DNA of 59,773 bases from Nitrospirota bacterium. Its GTDB lineage: Bacteria; Nitrospirota; Thermodesulfovibrionia; Thermodesulfovibrionales; UBA9159. Location of the stretch: contig JAJYIF010000022.1 of NCBI GenBank assembly GCA_021790195.1, positions 1-59,773 on the forward strand, given 5' to 3'. Positions 24,698-33,176 of this stretch are shown one piece after another. Each line of letters opens with the position of its first letter. The stretch's first letter is position 1. The position numbers and the translations under genes are program-made. Under the pieces are notes generated by a model, which was not told the DNA's origin, made no database searches, and saw nothing but the letters and a program-made list of their open reading frames with translations.

Positions 24698-24835
24698 TCA
24701 CATCTCTGACGGCCGGAGAAGCTCCCGGAAATGCATCGCCATTTCCGGTCCTGCTGCCTCATCTTCGTGTTTGAAGAAGACAAAGGCCTTTTGCCGTTTC
24801 TGAGAACGGATTCTCTTGAGCCATTCCGAACAAGT
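24698..24835 (-). pseudogene. C-terminal relic of a DUF72 gene
   Basis: The last 45 or so residues of a minus-strand frame read EWLKRIRSQ, KAFVFFKHEDEAAGPEMA and HFRELL, the standard C-terminus of DUF72 proteins (aromatic strand ending in HEDEA-x-GP). Upstream of about 24835 the frame no longer resembles the family, so about 200 residues have been lost. An intact but divergent DUF72 gene is at 2575-3468. Confidence 0.7.
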
Positions 24836-24850
24836 GGCCAAAGGTCGAAA

Positions 24851-24946
24851 GACGGGATTCTGTTTTTCAAGACCGCCAAAGAAAAAGACCTCGAGGGGAT
24901 AATGGCAAAGCATTCGGGCAGTCACTACCGGATCGGCGAGAGAAGC
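24851..24946 (+). pseudogene. relic of an ATP-dependent DNA ligase (LigD-like)
   Basis: About 31 codons on the plus strand read DGILFFKTAKEKDLEGIMAK followed by HSGSHYRIGERS. This matches the conserved ligase segment (E-K-x-LEG-I-x-AK ... Y-x-x-GxRS) just before the second catalytic lysine motif, but that motif has decayed and no other part of a ligase is present. It abuts the DUF72 relic in opposite orientation. Confidence 0.65.
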
Positions 24947-25010
24947 GGTAAAGGAAATTTGAACTGCGGCGGCGAATACGTAAAATATTGACCGACGCAG
25001 CCACAACGAG

Positions 25011-25799
25011 TCACTTCGCCGCAACCCTCCTCTTTCGGCGCAGGTAATAAAGCGCCGCTCCCGCGAGTATCATGCAGGAGCTCAGTATCTGTCCCATCGT
25101 CAGGAAGCCGATCACGAATCCGACCTGCGGGTCCGGCTGCCTGAAGAACTCGACGGAGAACCGGAACAGACCATAGAGGATGATGAAAAGTGATGTAAGA
25201 ACGCCGCTGCTGAGGCCACGGTCCTTCGCCCTCCAGAGGATGATAAAAAGCAAAACGCCTTCAAGGAGGAACTCGTAAAGCTGCGAAGGATGTCTCGGCA
25301 GAGGCCCTCCTTCCGGAAAGACCATTGCCCACGGCACATTCGAGACCCTGCCGAAAAGCTCGCCGTTTATAAAGTTCCCGAGCCTCCCCAGGCCGAGCCC
25401 TATAGGGGCTGTCACGATCACCAGGTCAGCGGTCTGCCAGAAATCGACACCGGTCTTTCTGCAGAATAGAATGCCGGCCACCAATGCGCCGACAAGTCCC
25501 CCGTGAAAGGACATGCCGCCGTGCCAGACCGCGAAGACTTCAAGAGGTTTCCTGATATAGACGGACAGATCGTAGAAGATCACATAGCCGAGACGGGCCC
25601 CGATCAGCAGGCCGGCAATGAGATAGGAATAAAGCGAGCCTTCGAAATCGACAGGGACGTCAAGCCCCTTCCTCCTGATCTGCAGCCTCACGAGAAGGTA
25701 CGATGATGCAAACCCCAGCAGGTACATCATCCCGTACCATCTGACTGCGAGGGGGCCTATTCTTACGATCTCCGGGTCTATCTTCGGGTATGGAATCAA
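25011..25799 (-). CDS. lgt: prolipoprotein diacylglyceryl transferase
   Basis: 262 residues with seven membrane segments. Family signatures: GLGRLGNFINGELFGRV at about 140, RHPSQLYE at about 180, and the early SFHGGLVGALVAG loop. It transfers diacylglycerol from phosphatidylglycerol to the lipobox cysteine of prelipoproteins in the inner membrane, the first step of lipoprotein maturation (several substrates lie in this window). The start appears to be a TTG at 25799, seven bases after GGAG; no ATG fits as well. Stand-alone gene. Confidence 0.95.
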   Translation of the reverse strand: MIPYPKIDPEIVRIGPLAVRWYGMMYLLGFASSYLLVRLQIRRKGLDVPVDFEGSLYSYLIAGLLIGARLGYVIFYDLSVYIRKPLEVFAVWHGGMSFHGGLVGALVAGILFCRKTGVDFWQTADLVIVTAPIGLGLGRLGNFINGELFGRVSNVPWAMVFPEGGPLPRHPSQLYEFLLEGVLLFIILWRAKDRGLSSGVLTSLFIILYGLFRFSVEFFRQPDPQVGFVIGFLTMGQILSSCMILAGAALYYLRRKRRVAAK

Positions 25800-25901
25800 A
25801 TCTCTTCTCCTTCGCGAATTTCTTTCTTATTCAATCTATCATATCAGGGGACCCAAAAGCAGCAACTGTGCAGGAAAAGCGAGAAATACGGAGCCGAAGC
25901 T

Positions 25902-26552
25902 TCAAGTCTTCAGGAGGGTGATCTCGCTTCGCGAGAGTGCGACAACACCCTTGCGTTCGAGATCTTTGAGCAGTCTGCTCACCACTTCTCTCGAAGTCCC
26001 GAGGTCTCCTGCTATCTTCTGATGGGTCGTCCTGAGGACTTCGTGTTCCGCTTTTTCGGAAAGATATTCCCTCAGTCTGAGGTCCATCCGTCCGAAGGCC
26101 ACCTCTTCCACCAGGGCCATGAGTGTCGAAAGACGCCTGCTCATAACGCCGAAGACAAAATGTCTTACTTCCTCGCTCGTCTCCATCAGCCTGCGAAAAT
26201 CTACGGCGGGAATCAGAAGCATAGTCCCGTCCTTCGCGGAGACTGCATTCGCCGGATACGACGTATTCGCAAGGACGCAGGAGGCGTTGAGGATACAGGT
26301 CTCCCCTCTGCCGATTTCATATAGCGTTATCTCGCGCCCGGTCTCCGCAGATTTGTAAACGCGAATTTCGCCCGAAAGCAGGAAGGCCACGGCCGAGCAG
26401 GCGTCGCCTTCGGAATAGACAAGCATTCCCGCAGGGAACGACCTGACCACGGCTTTGGAGAGGATGTCCCGCACAAGCTGCTCAGGCGCGCTGCGAAGAA
26501 CCGGGAATGTCTCGATGAGCTCGCGGTCCGATATAGTCATCCTGAGCTTCAT
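25902..26552 (-). CDS. CRP/FNR-family transcription regulator
   Basis: 216 residues from the ATG at 26552, preceded by an AGGTG ribosome site; a 9-residue longer form is possible. Residues about 15-130 form the cyclic-nucleotide-binding-like barrel (SFPAGMLVYSEGDACSAVAFLLSGEIRVYK), followed by the dimer helix and a C-terminal winged helix (HQKIAGDLGTSREVVSRLLKDLERKG). The N-terminus lacks the FNR cluster cysteines; single cysteines occur in CSAVAF and ILNASCVL, so a redox or ligand role cannot be decided. Likely senses a small ligand and controls anaerobic or stress genes. Its targets are not apparent from position. Confidence 0.9.
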   Translation of the reverse strand: MKLRMTISDRELIETFPVLRSAPEQLVRDILSKAVVRSFPAGMLVYSEGDACSAVAFLLSGEIRVYKSAETGREITLYEIGRGETCILNASCVLANTSYPANAVSAKDGTMLLIPAVDFRRLMETSEEVRHFVFGVMSRRLSTLMALVEEVAFGRMDLRLREYLSEKAEHEVLRTTHQKIAGDLGTSREVVSRLLKDLERKGVVALSRSEITLLKT

Positions 26553-26656
26553 ACTACACCTGCAATCTCGATGCGTCAATCTCAGCTGCGCGTTTCAGAA
26601 ACAAGACAGATGCGCCGGGAACACCGGTTATGGCCGGCCATCTGTAGAAAGTCCGA

Positions 26657-28021
26657 CTATCTTGCCGCCAGCTCAGCCGACCCGCTGAACTTTACCCGGA
26701 CAAGAATCGCCTCGGGCCCTGCAAAGACTGCTGCTCCCTGCGCGTCTTTCAGTCCCACATTCAACTCCAGATGGTCCGACACCTTGCGATTGAGCGCGTC
26801 CTGAAGTTTAGCCCTGGCCTGGTTTATCGCCTCCATTGCGTCGAACCTGGCCATGGGCTCCAAAAAGGCTATCAGCTTCCCCTGATCAAGCCAGCCGGCC
26901 TTCTTAAGGAGGAGGTCCCTTGAATATGTATCAAGCCTCAGATCGGACAAATATACGGCCTGCGCCGAGGGATCAAAGCCGGGTCTCCCCGTAAGATACA
27001 TCTTGCCGCTATTTGTCCCGTCAAAGGCAAGCGCCAGCACGACCCTGTCTTCACCGAGGCTGTAAACAGAGGCGCTCCGGATCTCGATATACTCTCGGCT
27101 ATCGACATTGTATTTCTGTCCTTTGAGCGCATCGTTGAGAGTTTTCGATATTTCCGCGTATTTCAGAGGGGCGTCAAGGACGAGACTGAAACCGCCTTCT
27201 GCCGGAACTCCCTTGAGCTGACGGAGCGCCTCGGGCCCGCTCTCAGGTCTTTGTCCGTGGGAGATGACCGGCTGCGCAGCAGCCAGGAAAACGGCCTTGA
27301 CCGCAAGATCAGAACCCTCAAACCCGGAGAGGCTAAGTCCCTGCGGGTTCATAGCAAGCCATGCATCGCCGTAAATATTGATCGGCTCGCGAAGTACCGC
27401 CCATGCGCGCTCCGCATCCGTCCTGAAGCTCATGCTGTTCAATCTGTTCACAAAATTGTTGATTCCTCCGTTCAGAAACAAAAGGGCCCTGTCTCTCAGA
27501 AGGTCCCCCGCGTCGCCTGCGCCGACATAGCCCAACGCACAACTGTCAAGCATATTTACATCGCGCCCCGTGAGCCTGGCAATAATTCCATAATCAGGCG
27601 CAGGACTAATCGTCACTTTAGCCCAAAGTTTTGCCTTACGGGGCCACTCCGCCCCCTGTCCGCAGGAGACTTCCTTGCCGAGGACGGTTCTGACGCCGAG
27701 TTTATAGCGAACATCTGTCGAGGTGATCACTACATTGTCTTTTATATCCATATTGAAGGGTTTTCTCTCAACGAGGTACTTGAAGCATGGGGTGCGGGAA
27801 CAATCATAGACCCCCCACATATTCAGACTCGAAGGCAGAGAGGCCTCAAGCCGCTCTTTTTCCTGTGACAGGTCTATTCGCGCAGGAACGGTGATAGTTG
27901 AATCAATTCCTCCCGAAGCAGGAATCTCTGTCGGAGACAAAGGGTCTGGTACGTGGGGATTGATAGCGCAGCTCGACAATATGAAGGCTGATATACATAG
28001 GACCACAGCATAGAATCGCAT
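26657..28021 (-). CDS. DUF4403 lipoprotein
   Basis: 454 residues from the ATG at 28021 (GGAGGGAAA ribosome site). A lipoprotein signal peptide ends LSSC. The DUF4403 pattern follows: STITVPARIDL near residue 40, then ERKPFNMDIKDNVVITSTDVRYKLGV, later YLTGRPGFDPSAQAVYLSDLRLDTYSR and a C-terminal FLEPMARFDAMEAINQARAKLQDALN helix. The fold is thought to be a lipid-binding TULIP-like module; the function is unknown. It is probably anchored in the outer membrane facing the periplasm. Single gene. Confidence 0.85.
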   Translation of the reverse strand: MRFYAVVLCISAFILSSCAINPHVPDPLSPTEIPASGGIDSTITVPARIDLSQEKERLEASLPSSLNMWGVYDCSRTPCFKYLVERKPFNMDIKDNVVITSTDVRYKLGVRTVLGKEVSCGQGAEWPRKAKLWAKVTISPAPDYGIIARLTGRDVNMLDSCALGYVGAGDAGDLLRDRALLFLNGGINNFVNRLNSMSFRTDAERAWAVLREPINIYGDAWLAMNPQGLSLSGFEGSDLAVKAVFLAAAQPVISHGQRPESGPEALRQLKGVPAEGGFSLVLDAPLKYAEISKTLNDALKGQKYNVDSREYIEIRSASVYSLGEDRVVLALAFDGTNSGKMYLTGRPGFDPSAQAVYLSDLRLDTYSRDLLLKKAGWLDQGKLIAFLEPMARFDAMEAINQARAKLQDALNRKVSDHLELNVGLKDAQGAAVFAGPEAILVRVKFSGSAELAAR

Positions 28022-28153
28022 TTTCCCTCCATAAAAAGCGTTTATCAAGATAGTACTGCAAGGATGCGATGATCAAAAAAATTAACAGAGTCGCCATTAT
28101 TTGTCAAGATTTTTTCATGCGAATTGAGGGAGACGGCATCCGACCGATCGCCC

Positions 28154-28636
28154 TCATTCCGGCAAAAACCCTTTCACCTTGACCACTCGCCAGTTCATCC
28201 TTCCTTTTTCGAGTATGAATCTCAGGTGAACCGGCTCTTTCGGATCCCCCAGGATATACCCTGTTTCAGTACCCATCGTAGCAACCACCCTCACATCGGC
28301 CTCGGCTATCGCCCGCTTTGTGCCGCCTTCTTCTTTCGGACTCTCATCCTTCAACACCTTAACCTGCAGGTTGTCGAATTCGATATGCGGCTCGGAGATC
28401 CGCTCGAACTCCCTTCTCAGGGTCTCTTTCAGGTATATGTAGGTCATTCCATAGTCATCCCGATAATTATATGAGAACTTCGACATTACACCGTCGAGGT
28501 CCCTGGACTCTGCCGCCGCAACTCCTTCCTTAAACAACTTTCTTATCCTTTTTTCGTCTGAGGGCCAGAAAAATAGGAGGACCGCTGCCGCGACCGCCAG
28601 GAAGAGAAATCCAGCTACGAGTTTTTTGCTCATCAT
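28154..28636 (-). CDS. membrane-anchored NTF2-like protein
   Basis: 160 residues. One N-terminal membrane segment (LVAGFLFLAVAAAVLLFFW) anchors a periplasmic domain with a pattern of NTF2-like folds: EKRIRKLFKEGVAAAESRDLDGVMSKFSYNY at the front and a C-terminal strand pair (VHLRFILEKGRMNWRVVKVKGF). No catalytic residues identifiable. Divergent from the HD-GYP gene 66 bases away. No Shine-Dalgarno seen; a TAAGAT lies seven bases before the ATG. Confidence 0.7.
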   Translation of the reverse strand: MMSKKLVAGFLFLAVAAAVLLFFWPSDEKRIRKLFKEGVAAAESRDLDGVMSKFSYNYRDDYGMTYIYLKETLRREFERISEPHIEFDNLQVKVLKDESPKEEGGTKRAIAEADVRVVATMGTETGYILGDPKEPVHLRFILEKGRMNWRVVKVKGFLPE

Positions 28637-28666
28637 CGGTCAAATCTTAGCAGAAGTCCCGTAAAA

Positions 28667-28695
28667 TTGACATTCCCCAGGGGTTAATGTAAATT
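28667..28695 (+). promoter_or_regulatory. leaderless promoter of the HD-GYP operon
   Basis: Perfect -35 TTGACA (28667-28672), 17-bp spacer, -10 TAAATT (28690-28695), then six bases to the GTG start at 28702. There is no room for a Shine-Dalgarno. Confidence 0.7.
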
Positions 28696-28701
28696 GATAC
28701 A

Positions 28702-29997
28702 GTGGCTAAGGAGAATGTCAAGCGGACTACGGAGGAGATCCGGAGCAGCATAAGGCTGCTGAACCTCATAGCACTCTTTATTGTAATTTCCCTCCTCGTT
28801 GTGATCCTGAGATACCTTTCTCCGCCTGTGCAGCATCTGCTGAGCTTTCTGCCGCACACTTCTATCGCAATAATATTGGTTGCCGTTGTGGCGCTAGCCG
28901 TTGGGGGGCTGCTCTTTTCGAGCGCCCTGTCGCGTAAGATCGTGCACAAGATCGAGGACCATAATGAACGTCTCGATAAGATCCTTGCTATCACCCGGGA
29001 CATAAAGGAAGAGATATACGGAGACGTGCTGCTCGAAAAGCTAATAAATTTTTCCCTGGCCATCACTAAGTCAGACGCCGGCTCGATACTTCTTCTTCAA
29101 GATGACAACCTCGTATACAAGACCGCAAAGGGACGGGAGGCCAAGGGTCTCGCCGGGAAGGAGATCCCGAAAGACAAGGGCATTGCCGGCTGGGTCCTGG
29201 AGCACGGAGAGCCTGTGATGATCGGGGACGTGAGAAAGGACAAGAGGTATGACCCCTCTCTGGACGCGTTTGCCGGATATCGGCCTGTCTCGCTACTATG
29301 TATGCCGCTGAAGACGAAGGCCTCAACGCTCGGGATCATCAAGATACTTAGCGACAAAGAAGGGTTCTACGGCGAAAGGGACATGGAGGTTATACGATAC
29401 CTGGCGGACCAGGCCGCCACTTCGATAGAGAAGACAAGTTTTTACGACGACCAGAAGAACTACGAGATACATCTTACGGACATGCTGCTCGATGCGATCG
29501 ACCGTTTCATGTCAGAGAAGAGGGGCCACTCAAGGAGGGTGGCGCGATATTCCAATATCATTGCAAAGGCTGTAAACATGCCGGAGGACAAGAAGAGGAG
29601 GCTCTATTTTGCCAGTCTCCTGCACGATATAGGTTTCCTCCGGATATCTCCCGAAAGCACCTTCGAAAAAGACTCCTTCACCCTCCACCCGGTCATAGGA
29701 TATGAGATGCTGCACCCTATAACCTTCTACCGGGATATCGCGCCCTATGTCCTTTATCACCACGAGAGATATGACGGTAAAGGATATCCCGAAAAGCTGG
29801 AGGGAACTAAGATCCCGCTCGAGTCGAGGATTATCGCCATAGCGGAGGCCTTCGACTCGATGGTGAGCAGGGTCTCCTACAAGGTTTCCGTGAATTTCGA
29901 TGTCGCAATAGATGAACTGCTGAAGAACAAGGGGACCCAGTTCGACGCAGAGCTTGTCGACCTCTTCGTGAGGGACGTCACCAAGCCCCTGGACTGA
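28702..29997 (+). CDS. membrane GAF / HD-GYP signalling protein
   Basis: 431 residues, GTG start. Two N-terminal membrane helices (about 18-40 and 53-75), a GAF sensor domain (about 105-255, with DKGIAGWVLEHGEPVMIGDV and PLKTKASTLGIIKI), then an HD-GYP phosphodiesterase domain: LLHDIGFLRI, HPVIGYEML, HHERYDGKGYPEKLEGTKIPLESRI. HD-GYP domains cut cyclic di-GMP to GMP; the GYP triplet appears here as KGYP. First gene of a four-gene run with IMPase-like, HAD and acetolactate-synthase-like genes. Confidence 0.9.
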   Translation: MAKENVKRTTEEIRSSIRLLNLIALFIVISLLVVILRYLSPPVQHLLSFLPHTSIAIILVAVVALAVGGLLFSSALSRKIVHKIEDHNERLDKILAITRDIKEEIYGDVLLEKLINFSLAITKSDAGSILLLQDDNLVYKTAKGREAKGLAGKEIPKDKGIAGWVLEHGEPVMIGDVRKDKRYDPSLDAFAGYRPVSLLCMPLKTKASTLGIIKILSDKEGFYGERDMEVIRYLADQAATSIEKTSFYDDQKNYEIHLTDMLLDAIDRFMSEKRGHSRRVARYSNIIAKAVNMPEDKKRRLYFASLLHDIGFLRISPESTFEKDSFTLHPVIGYEMLHPITFYRDIAPYVLYHHERYDGKGYPEKLEGTKIPLESRIIAIAEAFDSMVSRVSYKVSVNFDVAIDELLKNKGTQFDAELVDLFVRDVTKPLD

Positions 29998-30024
29998 ACG
30001 CTCAGCGCCTGTCGGTTATCTTTT

Positions 30025-30810
30025 ATGTATCTTGGTATCTTTCAAAGAATCAGAGAGAGGCTCTTAAGCAGGATTTCCAAGGAGCGTCCGAGACCTTTTG
30101 CGCAAAAGGCGATAGGGGTAGGCGCCGGCGGAGACAAGACCTTCCCGGTTGACAAGGTTGCCGAAGACATTATTATATCCGAGCTTGAGTCTTCAGGCCT
30201 CCCCTTGTCGATTGTCTCGGAGGAATACGGATTGAAAGAGGTAAACGGCGGCGGCAGCAAGGTCATCATCGACCCTATCGACGGAAGCAAGAACGCTATT
30301 TCGGGGATACCCTTCTTTTGTACGTCGATAGCGGTCGCTGAAGGGGCGACTGTCGGCAGCATTACAACTGCCTACGTAGTAAACCTGATCAACGGCGACG
30401 AGTTCCGGGCCGAGAAAGATAAAGGGACCTTCATGAACGGGGAAAGGGTCTACAGCCAGAAGGACGAGGAATTCTACCTGGTCTCATACGAGGCCCAGAC
30501 CCCCGGCAGGGACATTACTCGGATACTTCCCCTCCTTGCGAGGTCGCGCAAGACGAGGTGTCTTGGGGCCACCGCCCTTGACCTTGCCTATCTCTCGTGC
30601 GGCTCGATTAGCGTGTTCGTGACCCCTTCTCTTTCGAGGAGCTTTGACTTTGCGGGCGGATGGCTCCTTGTCAGGGAGGCCGGAGGTGTCTGTACGGACC
30701 TGAAGGGCAAGGCGCTTGACGATATCGACCTGGGACTCAGCAAGAGCGCCCCGATCCTTTCATCCGGAAATGAAAGGCTGCATGAAAAGGCCCTGGAGAT
30801 TCTCGGATGA
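30025..30810 (+). CDS. inositol monophosphatase-family phosphatase
   Basis: 261 residues. Metal and substrate motifs: SIVSEEYGL (Glu of motif 1 region), IDPIDGSKNAISGIPFFCTSIAVAE (DPxDGT/S motif) and the C-terminal RSFDFAGGWLLVREAGGVC. These magnesium-dependent enzymes dephosphorylate inositol monophosphate, fructose-1,6-bisphosphate or PAP. A sulfur-metabolising cell could need PAP clearance for PAPS-using enzymes, but substrate cannot be read from sequence. Stop overlaps the next start by four bases (ATGA). Confidence 0.85.
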   Translation: MYLGIFQRIRERLLSRISKERPRPFAQKAIGVGAGGDKTFPVDKVAEDIIISELESSGLPLSIVSEEYGLKEVNGGGSKVIIDPIDGSKNAISGIPFFCTSIAVAEGATVGSITTAYVVNLINGDEFRAEKDKGTFMNGERVYSQKDEEFYLVSYEAQTPGRDITRILPLLARSRKTRCLGATALDLAYLSCGSISVFVTPSLSRSFDFAGGWLLVREAGGVCTDLKGKALDDIDLGLSKSAPILSSGNERLHEKALEILG

Positions 30811-31484
30811 AGAGACCAATCCTTGAGCAGATCCCTCTCTGGGGGCCGGAGATCAAGTCGGTCCTTCTCGACATGGACGGCACGCTCCTCGATAAGTACT
30901 TCGACGATTATTTCTGGGAGCACCTCGTCCCGGAAAAGTACTCGGAGAAACACGGCGTGACCTTCGGCAGGGCAAAGGAGGAACTGATGACTAAATACAA
31001 ACACCACGAGGGCACGCTGAACTGGACCGACATCGATTTCTGGTCAAGGGAACTCCGTCTTGACATACCCGCGCTCAAGGAGCAGATTAAGCATCTGATA
31101 GAGGTCCATCCGCATGTGGAGGATTTTCTCAGGATGCTCCGCAGGCACAAGAAGAAAGTGTTCCTCGTCACGAACGCGCACTTCAAGGTGCTTGACCTGA
31201 AGATGAAGAAGACGAACATGGGAAGATATTTTGATATGTGCATCACCTCTTTTGAGATGGGCCATCCCAAGGAAGATATCGGGTTCTGGGAAAAGGCGGA
31301 GAAGATACTCGGGTTTGACAAGGAAAGTTCGCTCTTTATCGACGATACGGAAGAGATACTGCGGACAGCGCGCAAATTCGGGATAAGGTATATAGCCTTT
31401 AAGGCAAAGGCGACCTCGAAGAAGAGTCCCGGAGCTTCGAAGGATTTCCCTACGATAATGGATTTCAGCGAGTTCTGCAGGTGA
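30807..31484 (+). CDS. HAD-superfamily phosphatase (YrfG-like nucleotidase)
   Basis: 225 residues. HAD motif I LLDMDGTLLD (residues about 20-29), motif II VTNAHFKVL, motif III lysine in MGHPKEDIGFW, motif IV LFIDDTEEILRTA. The distribution and the HEGTLNWTDIDFWS cap resemble the GMP/IMP 5'-nucleotidase YrfG group. It overlaps both neighbours by four bases (ATGA upstream, GTGA downstream), so it is translationally coupled with the IMPase-like and ThDP-enzyme genes. Confidence 0.8.
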   Translation: MKRPILEQIPLWGPEIKSVLLDMDGTLLDKYFDDYFWEHLVPEKYSEKHGVTFGRAKEELMTKYKHHEGTLNWTDIDFWSRELRLDIPALKEQIKHLIEVHPHVEDFLRMLRRHKKKVFLVTNAHFKVLDLKMKKTNMGRYFDMCITSFEMGHPKEDIGFWEKAEKILGFDKESSLFIDDTEEILRTARKFGIRYIAFKAKATSKKSPGASKDFPTIMDFSEFCR

Positions 31485-33100
31485 AGGCGTCCGAACTCAT
31501 CATGCGTTGTCTCGAAAGCGAGGGCGTCAGATATATCTTCGGCCTTCCGGGAGAGGAGAACATAGATCTATTGGAGGCGGCGATTTCGTCGGGGGTCGAG
31601 TTCGTGCTGACAAGGGACGAGCGCGGCGCTTCCTTCATGGCGAACGTCTGGGGAAGGCTGTCCGGGAACCCCGGGGTCTGCTGCTCCACGCTCGGACCGG
31701 GTGCGACAAACATGACGACGGGCATTGCCGACGCATACCTTGATTTTGCCCCCGTGGTCGCACTTACGGCCCAGAAGGCTACCAAAGATCTTCACAAGGA
31801 GTCCCACCAGTATATAAATACGGTGTCGATGTTCAGGCCGATAACGAAATGGAACACGAGGCTCGAGGTGCCGGACAGGATCCCTGAAATCGTACGCAAG
31901 GCCTTCAAGATTTCGTCCATGGAAAAGCCCGGGCCGGTTCATATAGAGTTCCCCGAGAATATCGCCTCTCTGCCCCTTGACGGGGAACCGCTGAAGTACG
32001 CGGCTTTCAGTTATCCGGCTCCGTCTGCCAAGGCGATCGAGCGCGCTATTTCAGCCATCAAGAAAGCGCGGCAGCCGCTTATATTGGCGGGCAACGGCGT
32101 TATCAGGGGGAAGGCGACAGCGCAGCTTACTCGGTTTTCAAAGAAACTGAGGATACCCGTGACGACAACATTCATGGGGATGGGCGCCGTCCCTGCGGAC
32201 AACGAATTGTTTGTCTCCACAACCGGACTCCAGACAAGGGACTATATATCCTGCGGCTTCGACAGGGCCGATCTCGTCATCACCGTAGGCTATGACCCGG
32301 TGGAGTTCAATCCCGAATACTGGAGCGGCGACAAACAGTGCATTCACATAAATTTCACCGCTGCCGAGGTAGACAAGAATTACAGGGCCATAGAGGTGGT
32401 CGGGGATATCAGAGACACGCTTTCGATCCTCACCCACTCCCTTTCCGTGGAAAAGGACCCTTCATATTTCATTAAGCTCAAAGGCCATTCTGAAAGGCTG
32501 CTGCAATGCCCTCAGAAAGGTTTTCCCCTGAAACCCCTGCGTATCATAAGAGAGATGCGAAACGCCCTCGGCAGGGACGATATCCTCATCAGCGACGTGG
32601 GCGCCCACAAGATCTGGATAGCGAGGTTTTACCCGGCCTTTAAGGGAAATACGGTCGTCATTTCGAACGGCCTCGCCTCCATGGGTTTCGGACTCCCGGC
32701 CGCCATATCCACAAAATTGCTGTTCCCCGAAAGAAAGGTACTGGCGGCGGTGGGCGACGGCGGCTTTATGATGTCCGCGGCAGAGCTCGAAACCGCGGTC
32801 AGGGTCGGCACTCCGTTTGTCTGTCTCATTTTCAATGACGGAGGCCTCGGGCTCATAGAATGGAAACAGCTTTTGAAATACGAAAAGTCTTTCTTTGTGA
32901 AGTTTAATAATCCCGACTTCGTAAAGCTGGGGGAATCCTTCGGGGCTAAAGGCTATCGCGTGAGCGCCGAAGACGAACTTGCTCCGATACTAAGAGATGC
33001 CCTTGCGCAAAAGGTCCCGGCAATCATCGACTGCCCGGTCGATTATTCCGAGAACGTCCGTCTTTCGAAAAGGCTCGGGAAACTGATCTGTCCGATGTGA
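31481..33100 (+). CDS. acetolactate synthase-like ThDP enzyme (catabolic AlsS type)
   Basis: 539 residues, GTG start overlapping the HAD gene. ThDP-enzyme features: LTRDERGASFMANVWGRL with the cofactor-activating Glu near residue 48, STLGPGATNMTTGIADAYLD, and the Mg/ThDP motif VGDGGFMMSAAELETAV ... NDGG near 420-450. In the middle domain the FAD-contact motif of anabolic enzymes is replaced by VGYDPVEFNPEYWS, as in the FAD-independent catabolic acetolactate synthases. Predicted reaction: two pyruvate to acetolactate. No acetolactate decarboxylase or small subunit is adjacent, so a related 2-keto-acid decarboxylation is also possible. Confidence 0.8.
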   Translation: MKASELIMRCLESEGVRYIFGLPGEENIDLLEAAISSGVEFVLTRDERGASFMANVWGRLSGNPGVCCSTLGPGATNMTTGIADAYLDFAPVVALTAQKATKDLHKESHQYINTVSMFRPITKWNTRLEVPDRIPEIVRKAFKISSMEKPGPVHIEFPENIASLPLDGEPLKYAAFSYPAPSAKAIERAISAIKKARQPLILAGNGVIRGKATAQLTRFSKKLRIPVTTTFMGMGAVPADNELFVSTTGLQTRDYISCGFDRADLVITVGYDPVEFNPEYWSGDKQCIHINFTAAEVDKNYRAIEVVGDIRDTLSILTHSLSVEKDPSYFIKLKGHSERLLQCPQKGFPLKPLRIIREMRNALGRDDILISDVGAHKIWIARFYPAFKGNTVVISNGLASMGFGLPAAISTKLLFPERKVLAAVGDGGFMMSAAELETAVRVGTPFVCLIFNDGGLGLIEWKQLLKYEKSFFVKFNNPDFVKLGESFGAKGYRVSAEDELAPILRDALAQKVPAIIDCPVDYSENVRLSKRLGKLICPM

Positions 33101-33176
33101 GAGACTTGCCCTCCGATTGCCGATCAGACCATACTCATGCAGAAGGGTACCTAACGGAGCTTACTTCGGGCGCAAT

